DNA of 11,477 nucleotides from RGIG5579 sp045531235 (GTDB lineage: Bacteria; Bacillota; Clostridia; Oscillospirales; SIG627): the NCBI GenBank assembly GCA_045531235.1, contig JAZSDQ010000009.1, positions 1-11,477 of the forward strand, written 5' to 3'. Shown here one piece after another: positions 1 to 4,847 of this stretch. Position 1 is the first letter of the stretch. Every line of letters starts with the position of its first letter. The notes under the pieces are model-generated. The model saw only the letters and a list, made by a program, of their open reading frames with translations, was not told where the DNA came from and made no database searches. A program made the translations under genes and the position numbers.

Positions 1-30
1 AAAAAGCAGTCCGATCGGACTGCTTTTTTT
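1..30. terminator. Intrinsic terminator of the exonuclease gene
   Basis: A perfect stem, GCAGTCC pairing with GGACTGC around a GATC loop (6-23), is flanked by an A-run on the left and a T-run on the right. It can therefore work in both directions. The right-hand T-run reaches the stop codon (29-31) of the minus-strand exonuclease, so the gene ends directly in its terminator. Confidence 0.9.
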
Positions 31-988
31 ATTTGACAGCGGCGGCATTTTGCCGACGGCGTAGTCTTTTTTGATGTTCTTTTTCCCGCATGGCTTTCTT
101 TTGCAGACGGTAATGCTCCCAGCGATCTTCGTAAAATCGGGCAAGGTTTTCGTCCATGGGAAAGACTTCCCGCGTGGCGCGGATCTTCCGTCCCGAGCGA
201 TACAGGCGGAAACGAACGAGAAAATCCTCCCCGTCGGAACAGCGGGCAAGGGAAAGATATTTGTTGGCATTCTGAGGAATGGGCGCTTCGGGCGTGATAA
301 AGCCGGAGCAGTTGGGACAGGCGAAGGGTGAGGAGCCGAGCTCTCTCAACGCTTCTCCACGGTTTTCAAAACTAATGCCGATCTCACAGCTTTCCAAGGG
401 GCGCACGGTAATATCTCCTGCCAGAAGGGGGTATTCCTTGATGCCTTGTTTCAGATCCAGATGGCGGCATACCACGGCGGTGCTTCTGGCATCACACAAA
501 GCGTCGTGCGCCTGAAAAGGCTTTTCCCCAAGCATTTCAATGGCATCTTCCAAGGCGAACTGCCTTTTTTCTTTGGCGATCTGATGGGCAAAAAAGACCT
601 GCAGATCATAAAAATCGGGGATCCAGTCTTCATCCAGAGAAAAGAGCGCCAGGTTGTCTCTCAGCATGGGGATATCATCGGGCCCCCAGGTGAGAAATAC
701 GAAATCTTTTCCGCAGAAGCGGCAAAGCTCACGGAAGGCTTCGGGAAAGCTGAGACCCTTTTCCAGATCTTCATTCTTAAGACCGGTAATGCGGGACACC
801 TTGCCGTGCATCTTTTTATAATATTGAGGTTTTACAAGAAGTCGGAGTTCTTTTTTCTTGCCAAGCTTCCGATGAAGCCTGACGGCGCCGATCTGTACGA
901 TCTCTCCTACCAGATGAACGGGCTTTTCCACGGTTTCCCGATAGTATCTGGGCTGATTCCACTCCAGATCCAGAACGATATAATCCAT
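29..988 (-). CDS. DEDDh 3'-5' exonuclease (KapD/ERI-1-like), C-terminal Cys pair
   Basis: This encodes a 319-residue cytosolic exonuclease of the DnaQ/RNase T fold, expected to remove 3' nucleotides from RNA or DNA using two metal ions. The motifs are D7-L-E9 in the first block, D104/D105 in TWGPDDIPML, and H161 to D166 in HDALCDA, which together give DEDDh. The opening YIVLDLEWNQ resembles the KapD/ERI-1 branch. After the nuclease fold (about 1-180) comes a less familiar part with C224-P-N-C227, possibly half of a zinc knuckle, and a very basic tail (about 295-315) that could bind nucleic acid. I chose the ATG at 988 because an AAGGAATG site lies just upstream and the nuclease fold starts there. 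An in-frame ATG at 1012 would add eight residues without a good site. The gene is monocistronic, with its promoter at 1021-1049 and its terminator at 1-30. The substrate is not known. Confidence 0.9.
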   Translation of the reverse strand: MDYIVLDLEWNQPRYYRETVEKPVHLVGEIVQIGAVRLHRKLGKKKELRLLVKPQYYKKMHGKVSRITGLKNEDLEKGLSFPEAFRELCRFCGKDFVFLTWGPDDIPMLRDNLALFSLDEDWIPDFYDLQVFFAHQIAKEKRQFALEDAIEMLGEKPFQAHDALCDARSTAVVCRHLDLKQGIKEYPLLAGDITVRPLESCEIGISFENRGEALRELGSSPFACPNCSGFITPEAPIPQNANKYLSLARCSDGEDFLVRFRLYRSGRKIRATREVFPMDENLARFYEDRWEHYRLQKKAMREKEHQKRLRRRQNAAAVK

Positions 989-1020
989 AAATACATTCCT
1001 TATATTTTTCAATCCTCTCT

Positions 1021-1049
1021 ATTATCACGGCAAAGGGGAAAAAAGTCAA
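1021..1049 (-). promoter_or_regulatory. Sigma-A promoter of the exonuclease gene
   Basis: On the minus strand this reads TTGACT (1044-1049), a 17-bp T-rich spacer, then GATAAT (1021-1026). Transcription would begin near 1014, about 25 bases before the start codon at 988. It is back to back with the acyltransferase promoter starting at 1081. Confidence 0.75.
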
Positions 1050-1080
1050 GAGGCGGAAAAATTTGTCGCCGCTTTTTTTC

Positions 1081-1109
1081 TTGCCAAGGCTTATCCTTTA
1101 TGATAAAAT
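1081..1109 (+). promoter_or_regulatory. Sigma-A promoter of the acyltransferase gene
   Basis: TTGCCA (1081-1086), a 17-bp spacer and TAAAAT (1104-1109), with a TGA just before the -10 box (extended -10). The start of transcription would fall near 1116. This puts the first AGGAGG (1111-1116) at or outside the 5' end of the message and favours the second Shine-Dalgarno (1130-1134) and the ATG at 1140. Confidence 0.75.
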
Positions 1110-1139
1110 GAGGAGGATAAATACATTTTGGAGGATCGT

Positions 1140-2414
1140 ATGAAGATCAAAACCAAACCTTTGACCTGGGAACAGCTTGAAAAAATGCCGCCCCTGCCTA
1201 AGATCCGCCCGAAGAAGCCCTGGTTCCTTTTACAGCTTCTCATTCGTATTCTCGCCATTCCCGATCTGTTTGCCACCCGTTTTTCCTTTACCCGTACCCG
1301 TATGGAAAACATAGGCGATGGACCGTATCTTATTCTGATGAATCATTCCTCGTTTCTTGATCTGAAGATCGCCTCGAGGATCCTTTTTCCTTTAAAATAC
1401 AATATCGTCAGCACCACCGATACCTTTATCGGAAAAAAATGGCTGATGCAGAGCATTGGCTGTATTGCCACGCAAAAATTCGTTACCGACGTCAGCCTTG
1501 TGATGGATATGATGCGCATTATCAAAAAAGAGAAGCGCAGCGTATTGATGTATCCCGAGGCAGGCTATAGCTTTGACGGCACCGCCACCACCCTTCCCCG
1601 AGGATTGGGAGGTCTTTTCAAAAGGCTGGGCGTTCCCGTTCTGATGATCCGCAGTGATGCCGGTGGCTTTTTAAGAGATCCTTTGTACAACGGACTGCGC
1701 CTGAGAAAGGTGCGGGTAAAAGCAGATATTTCCTGCCTTCTGACTCCCGAAGAGATTCGCGAAAAATCCGTTGAGGAGCTTGACTCCGTCCTTGACGAAG
1801 CCTTTTCCTTTGACCACTTCCGTCAGCAACTGGAAGAAAAGATCGAAGTATCCGCCCCGTTTCGCGCCACGGGACTGGAAAGAGTGCTTTACCGCTGCCC
1901 TGCTTGCGGCGCGGAAGGGAAAATGCGAGGAGAGGGAATTCGCTTTTCCTGCAGTGCTTGCGGAAAGACCTATGAAATGGGGCGCTACGGTACCCTTACC
2001 GCTTTGCAGGGAAAAACGGAGTTTTCCCACATTCCCCGATGGTATCGTTGGCAAAGAGAGTGCGTTCGCCGTGAATTGGAAAACGGCGAGTATCTGCTGG
2101 ATACCCCCGTGGATATTGCAGTGATCTGCGACCATAAGGCGCTTTACAAATTGGGCGAGGGAAGGCTTCGCCACGATCGCTACGGCTTCCATTTAAGTTC
2201 TTCCGACGGCAGCTTTTCCTATCATCAGGATCCCTATTCTTCCTACAGCCTTAATTCCGATTTCTTCTGGTATGAAATAGGGGATATGATCGGCATCGGA
2301 AATAAGGAAAGACTGTATTATTGTTTCCCCAAGGGCGACGTTTCCGTGACAAAGGCCCGCCTTGCCGCCGAGGAAATGTACCTGATGCCAAAACCGGAAA
2401 AAAACGAAAACTAA
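1140..2414 (+). CDS. PlsC-family acyltransferase with C-terminal zinc ribbon
   Basis: This 424-residue protein is probably a membrane-associated acyl transferase of phospholipid synthesis. PlsC enzymes acylate the sn-2 position of lysophosphatidate. The catalytic HX4D motif is H69-SSFL-D74, and the second conserved block appears as YPEAGYSFDG (138-147) in place of the usual PEGTRS. A hydrophobic segment (about 28-44) could anchor it to the inner face of the membrane. The fold ends near 240. After it comes a zinc ribbon, C253-P-A-C256 and C271-S-A-C274, then about 150 residues rich in aromatic and charged residues that I do not recognise. Thus the protein is much longer than plain PlsC (about 200-250). 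I chose ATG 1140 because GGAGG at 1130-1134 is correctly spaced. A TTG at 1128 is an in-frame alternative. The exact acyl acceptor is unproven. Confidence 0.87.
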   Translation: MKIKTKPLTWEQLEKMPPLPKIRPKKPWFLLQLLIRILAIPDLFATRFSFTRTRMENIGDGPYLILMNHSSFLDLKIASRILFPLKYNIVSTTDTFIGKKWLMQSIGCIATQKFVTDVSLVMDMMRIIKKEKRSVLMYPEAGYSFDGTATTLPRGLGGLFKRLGVPVLMIRSDAGGFLRDPLYNGLRLRKVRVKADISCLLTPEEIREKSVEELDSVLDEAFSFDHFRQQLEEKIEVSAPFRATGLERVLYRCPACGAEGKMRGEGIRFSCSACGKTYEMGRYGTLTALQGKTEFSHIPRWYRWQRECVRRELENGEYLLDTPVDIAVICDHKALYKLGEGRLRHDRYGFHLSSSDGSFSYHQDPYSSYSLNSDFFWYEIGDMIGIGNKERLYYCFPKGDVSVTKARLAAEEMYLMPKPEKNEN

Positions 2415-2420
2415 AACAAA

Positions 2421-2451
2421 AAAGGCAGAGCAATTTGCTCTGCCTTTTTTG
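2421..2451. terminator. Bidirectional terminator between acyltransferase and lipoprotein genes
   Basis: The stem GGCAGAGC pairs with GCTCTGCC (2424-2444), with an AATTT loop, an A-run on the left and six T on the right. It ends the acyltransferase message, whose stop is at 2412-2414. Read from the other strand it also has a U-run, so it can end the leftward lipoprotein message, whose stop is at 2502. Confidence 0.92.
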
Positions 2452-2501
2452 TTGCATTGAAGATCCATACAGAAAGGAGTTTTCTTAGTTCGTTCGTATA
2501 T

Positions 2502-3401
2502 TTACGTTAATTTTGAGAACACGCAGTTTTCTACTACTCCATATTCATCTTTGCACTCTCCTAATGCATTTACTACCGTCAATGTTCCGCTTGCATTAAG
2601 AGCCAACGAGATTTTATCGTATCCATTGCTAAGAAGAATTTCTTTGTCTGTAAGTTCGTAATTATAAAACAGGCCATTGCCGCCAACTTCATAGTATTTT
2701 TTTTCATTGTGTGTGATGGTGAACTTAGAGTTTAAAATTAAATCTGTTGTTGCATTACTGGTAAAGTATAAGGAGTGAAACCATAACTCTTTATTTGAGT
2801 TGTGATCTACAAATTGAAAAATATTTGCATGCAATTCATCGCCATTGGCTTCCAAAATATAATAATAATTGTTGCTTGTATTAAGCGATTTTAACGGGTT
2901 TGTAGCATCGGGATCCTGCACTTTGCAGGTAATACAAAAACCGTCTTTATAATTGTGATTTAACACTTTACCCTCAGTTAAATTACAAACCGAACAAGTT
3001 TTTGGTGAGGTGCAGGTTGCATCTTTCCATTTGTGCCCCAAAGCGGAGCCTTCCGTTGCTCCGCAGGAACACTTTTTTGCTTCTGTACAAGTAGCAACGG
3101 AAAAATTATGATTCAACGCTTTGCCCTCTGTCAAATTACAAACCGAACAGGTTTTTGGTGCGGTGCAGGTTGCATCTTTCCAGTTATGCCCCAAAGCGGA
3201 GCCTTCTGTTGCTCCGCAGGAACATTTTTTTGCCTCTGTACAAGTAGCAACGGAAAAAGAATGTGCATGGGTAGTTTGATCTTTTTCGGTCGTTGTACTC
3301 GATGTGTTCGTATTCTTGTCAGGCGAGATGATTTCTTTCTTACAAGCCGAAAAGCCGCAAGCAAGGGTTAATGCTAAAAGTAGTACTAAAATTTTCTTCA
3401 T
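2502..3401 (-). CDS. Cys-rich repeat lipoprotein, cassette 1 envelope protein
   Basis: A predicted secreted lipoprotein of 299 residues, function unknown. The signal peptide is MKKILVLLLALTLACGFSAC. C20 (after FSA) is the likely lipidated cysteine, with C15 as the alternative. A short Ser/Thr/Asn linker follows. Next are two 51-residue repeats (47-97 and 98-148), each made of a C-x5-C-x-C half and a C-x5-C-x2-C half (pattern ATCTxPKTCSxC...TEGxxLxH), and then a partial fifth half-unit (149-159, with GFCITC). The rest (about 170-299) is a beta-rich domain I do not recognise, with two more cysteines (283, 293). The 16 cysteines after C20 are unusual for an exported Gram-positive protein and suggest metal binding or disulfides. 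I chose the ATG at 3401 because GGGAGGA precedes it and the signal peptide begins there. The frame is open further upstream but without a start signal. The gene is markedly AT-rich, with a strong operator-covered promoter at 3550-3578. Confidence 0.85.
   Translation of the reverse strand: MKKILVLLLALTLACGFSACKKEIISPDKNTNTSSTTTEKDQTTHAHSFSVATCTEAKKCSCGATEGSALGHNWKDATCTAPKTCSVCNLTEGKALNHNFSVATCTEAKKCSCGATEGSALGHKWKDATCTSPKTCSVCNLTEGKVLNHNYKDGFCITCKVQDPDATNPLKSLNTSNNYYYILEANGDELHANIFQFVDHNSNKELWFHSLYFTSNATTDLILNSKFTITHNEKKYYEVGGNGLFYNYELTDKEILLSNGYDKISLALNASGTLTVVNALGECKDEYGVVENCVFSKLT
2958..3263 (-). repeat. Two tandem 153-bp coding repeats in the lipoprotein gene
   Basis: Units 2958-3110 and 3111-3263 are direct copies in frame (51 codons each). 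They differ at few positions, several of them silent, which suggests recent duplication. The repeat belongs to the common Firmicutes surface-protein pattern with CTxPKTCSxC and TEGxALxH. Copy number could change by slippage or recombination. Confidence 0.9.
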
Positions 3402-3549
3402 GTTTAAAATTCCTCCCAGTAAAAAGTGTGTGTAACCGAAGCCACGTGCAGAAGTAATTAACTTTCGTTTGTTTTGTAATTGACTTAAGAAGTTGAAGCC
3501 CGACGCGGTCTTCCTCAAAGCGAACGATCAACCTTTGTCGATAAGGAAC

Positions 3550-3578
3550 ATTTTACTCAATGTTTGAGTATTTGTCAA
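3550..3578 (-). promoter_or_regulatory. Strong leftward promoter of the lipoprotein gene
   Basis: The minus strand reads TTGACA (3573-3578), exactly 17 bp, then TAAAAT (3550-3555). The -35 box is perfect and the -10 box near perfect. The spacer holds operator 1 (3555-3569), so a bound repressor would block RNA polymerase. Confidence 0.85.
3555..3569. promoter_or_regulatory. Operator 1 of the cassette 1 regulator
   Basis: ACTCAATGTTTGAGT is a perfect inverted repeat, ACTCAA-3 bp-TTGAGT. One flanking pair (T at 3554, A at 3570) extends the symmetry to 17 bp. It covers the edge of the -10 box and most of the spacer of the leftward promoter. The size and symmetry fit a dimeric Xre/Cro-type repressor. 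That the neighbouring regulator binds here is inferred. Confidence 0.8.
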
Positions 3579-3579
3579 T

Positions 3580-3594
3580 ACTCAATATTTGAGT
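3580..3594. promoter_or_regulatory. Operator 2 of the cassette 1 regulator
   Basis: ACTCAATATTTGAGT has the same arms as operator 1 (ACTCAA and TTGAGT) and differs only in the central bases. The two centres are 25 bp apart, close to two and a half helical turns. It lies upstream of the leftward -35 box and over the upstream part of the rightward regulator promoter, which suggests autoregulation. Confidence 0.8.
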
Positions 3595-3632
3595 GACTAC
3601 AATGGACACATACTATTGTATGAGGTGGAAAA

Positions 3633-3860
3633 ATGGACTACAGAACGAGGATCCGAGATCTTCGGGAGGATCGCGATTTGACGCAGGCGGAGGTGGGAAA
3701 ACTTCTTCAAAAATCTCAGCAAGGCTACAGTCACATTGAATCGGGCAGAGCAGAGCTTAAGATTGAAGATCTGGCAAAACTTTGCCGGTATTACAACATT
3801 TCCTCTGACTACGTCATCGGTCTTGTAAATGAGCCGAAACCGTTAAAAAATAAGCCGTGA
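3633..3860 (+). CDS. Xre-family HTH regulator, cassette 1
   Basis: This is a 75-residue DNA-binding protein that is almost entirely one Cro/C1-type five-helix domain (about 5-63). The helix-turn-helix lies at about 16-38, with LTQAEVGKLL as the first helix and SQQGYSHIESGR around the recognition helix. There is no extra ligand or oligomerisation domain, so it probably acts as a simple dimeric repressor. The start is well supported by GAGGTGG (3622-3628) seven bases before the ATG. It is divergent from the lipoprotein gene, with two identical-arm palindromes between them, and is therefore the likely repressor of that gene and of itself. The 3' end runs into the terminator: the last codons, AAT AAG CCG TGA, form its left arm. 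What relieves repression is unknown. It shares only the general fold and scattered residues with the second regulator. Confidence 0.9.
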   Translation: MDYRTRIRDLREDRDLTQAEVGKLLQKSQQGYSHIESGRAELKIEDLAKLCRYYNISSDYVIGLVNEPKPLKNKP

Positions 3861-3878
3861 ATTTCACGGCTTATTTTT
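3846..3878. terminator. 33-bp shared terminator, copy 1
   Basis: The stem AAATAAGCCGTGAA pairs with TTCACGGCTTATTT and has A- and T-runs on both sides, so it works in both directions. It ends the first regulator gene (stop TGA at 3858-3860, inside the stem) and the leftward zinc-ribbon gene (stop at 3902). All 33 bases recur exactly at 4814-4846. Confidence 0.92.
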
Positions 3879-3901
3879 TATATATAATTATAAGTTTCAA
3901 T

Positions 3902-4522
3902 TCAGCTTTCGGCGATCAGTTTCAGTCCGTGTTTTTTTATGGTTGCGTCAGAAGCATCTTTGTTTCCCCATTCACTGCCATCGGAAAAATATACGCTGTA
4001 AATGTAAACATCGCCGGATTTTATCTTTTGGTCCAGTAATTGCCATTGCTTGGAACATGTTTCACCGGATTCAATCGTATTGTCGCTGTATAGCTTGTTA
4101 GCTGTTAAAACGGTATTAACAGGTTCTCCGTAAACATCTTTGGGATAAAAATAAATTTGAATGGCTGAGATTTGTTTATCCGTGTTGTTCTTGATATTTA
4201 AGTTTAGCACGGGATAGTTAATAGAGTTGTCTGAAACAGATGCTTCTGCGGTAACGGGACAAGGCTGTGCAAATTCTTCCGGTACAGAAGGTGTCTCGTT
4301 TTTTGCATTGTTATCCTCAGAAGTGGAAGGGATATCTCCGTTTGAAGATCCTCCTGCTGCGATACCTATGATGATAAATACGATCAAAGACCAAAACCAC
4401 CATTTTTTATGAAGGGGTTTCTTTTTCTTCTTTTCTTTAACAGATTCTACAGCGCAGCCGCATCCAGGACAAACGACGGCTTCCTCCATAATCTCTTTTC
4501 CGCATTTTTCACAAAATTTCAT
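3902..4522 (-). CDS. Zinc-ribbon, single-pass membrane protein, cassette 2 envelope protein
   Basis: This 206-residue protein has three parts. An N-terminal zinc ribbon, C4-x2-C7 and C18-x2-C21 (plus C23), is expected on the cytoplasmic side. Next are a run of lysines (29-40) and one membrane helix starting WWFWSLIVFIIIGIAAGG (41-58). An acidic linker rich in Ser, Asn and Glu follows, then an outer domain (about 85-206). The outer domain has a beta-sandwich-like pattern (YPVLNLNIKNNTD, IQIYFYPKDVYGEPV, YSVYFSDGSEW) that recalls the FxLYD/DUF5780 type of Firmicutes extracytoplasmic domain; this match is from memory. No enzyme motif is seen. I chose the ATG at 4522 because GAGGAG precedes it and the zinc ribbon starts there. 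Upstream in-frame codons cross the promoter and were not used. It is driven by a perfect sigma-A promoter covered by an operator. The function is unknown; a sensor or envelope-stress role is possible. Confidence 0.85.
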   Translation of the reverse strand: MKFCEKCGKEIMEEAVVCPGCGCAVESVKEKKKKKPLHKKWWFWSLIVFIIIGIAAGGSSNGDIPSTSEDNNAKNETPSVPEEFAQPCPVTAEASVSDNSINYPVLNLNIKNNTDKQISAIQIYFYPKDVYGEPVNTVLTANKLYSDNTIESGETCSKQWQLLDQKIKSGDVYIYSVYFSDGSEWGNKDASDATIKKHGLKLIAES

Positions 4523-4550
4523 TGCTTTTCTCCTCAAAAATAAAAAAGAT

Positions 4551-4571
4551 AATATCCCGAATCGGGATATT
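4551..4571. promoter_or_regulatory. Operator A of the cassette 2 regulator
   Basis: This is a perfect 21-bp palindrome: AATATCCCGA, a central A at 4561, then its exact reverse complement. It lies just downstream of the leftward -10 box, around the start of the zinc-ribbon transcript, where a bound dimer would block initiation or early elongation. The arms differ completely from those of the cassette 1 operators. Confidence 0.82.
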
Positions 4572-4574
4572 TCG

Positions 4575-4595
4575 ATTATACCATTGTGGGATAAT
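4575..4595. promoter_or_regulatory. Operator B of the cassette 2 regulator
   Basis: A 21-bp imperfect inverted repeat: ATTATACCAT pairs with GTGGGATAAT at 8 of 10 positions around a central T at 4585. Its arms share the core TATCCC (TATACC on one side) with operator A, and the centres are 24 bp apart. It covers the -10 box and most of the spacer of the leftward promoter. It also contains TG-G-GATAAT (4587-4595), the best candidate extended -10 box for the rightward regulator gene. Confidence 0.65.
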
Positions 4596-4603
4596 TGTGT
4601 CAA
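4575..4603 (-). promoter_or_regulatory. Perfect-consensus leftward promoter of the zinc-ribbon gene
   Basis: The minus strand reads TTGACA (4598-4603), 17 bp, then TATAAT (4575-4580), a match to the sigma-A consensus at all twelve positions. Transcription would start near 4568, inside operator A, about 45 bases before the ATG at 4522. Such a strong promoter would normally need repression, consistent with the two operators lying on it. Confidence 0.9.
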
Positions 4604-4614
4604 GAGGTGATTTT

Positions 4615-4821
4615 ATGCGATTGAAAGAGATCCGAAAATCAAAAGGCATTTCCCAACTGAAATTGGCAATGGATCTAAACACCAATCAAAATACGATCAG
4701 TCGCTACGAAACCGGGGAGAGGGAACCGGGAATTAAGGAGCTAATCCGTATTGCTGATTATTTTGATGTTTCCGTAGATTATCTTTTGGAACGTACCGAT
4801 AACCCGAAAATACAAAAATAA
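4615..4821 (+). CDS. Xre-family HTH regulator, cassette 2
   Basis: This is a 68-residue single-domain Cro/C1-type regulator. The helix-turn-helix is at about 13-36 (SQLKLAMDLN, then TNQNTISRYETG around the recognition helix), followed by the typical clostridial ending DVSVDYLLERTDNP. I chose the ATG at 4615 because AGAGGTGA (4603-4610) precedes it at good distance. An in-frame ATG at 4522 would overlap the divergent gene's start codon and the whole control region, and was rejected. The -35 box of the leftward promoter lies immediately upstream of this ribosome site, so the two transcription units are tightly interlocked. It probably represses the zinc-ribbon membrane protein and itself through operators A and B. 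Its stop codon TAA (4819-4821) lies in the left arm of the shared terminator. The inducing signal is unknown. Confidence 0.9.
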   Translation: MRLKEIRKSKGISQLKLAMDLNTNQNTISRYETGEREPGIKELIRIADYFDVSVDYLLERTDNPKIQK

Positions 4822-4846
4822 GCCGTGAATTTCACGGCTTATTTTT
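4814..4846. terminator. 33-bp shared terminator, copy 2
   Basis: Identical base for base to 3846-3878. It ends the second regulator gene on one strand and the aminotransferase gene (stop 4848-4850) on the other. Its T-runs are long in both directions. Confidence 0.92.
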
Positions 4847-4847
4847 A

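Larger units (their letters stand above)
3402..3632. promoter_or_regulatory. Divergent control region of cassette 1
   Basis: This 231-bp gap contains the leftward lipoprotein promoter, two operators and the start region of the first regulator gene. The leftward transcript would have a leader of about 140 bases (about 3543 to 3402). I saw no clear riboswitch or stable terminator in that leader. The rightward promoter is less certain. TACAAT at 3598-3603 is a good -10 box, but the only -35-like hexamer, TTGTCA (3572-3577), sits 20 bp away. TTGAGT (3589-3594) with TACTAT (3611-3616) would start transcription inside the ribosome site. Either choice is overlapped by the second operator. Confidence 0.6.

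Noticed and set aside
446..1111. A plus-strand frame opposite the exonuclease
   Set aside because: It runs through the exonuclease promoter and the divergent intergenic region and has no ribosome site; it is a shadow frame.
2958..3263. Possible CRISPR-like repeat array
   Set aside because: Only two long 153-bp units lie directly side by side without spacers, and they encode in-frame protein repeats.
4522..4614. N-terminal extension of the second regulator
   Set aside because: It would run across both operators and the divergent promoter; the ATG at 4615 has a proper ribosome site and gives the usual family start.
3633..4821. Toxin-antitoxin reading of the regulator genes
   Set aside because: Neither partner resembles a known toxin. 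The partners are divergent rather than cotranscribed, and both carry membrane or export signals.
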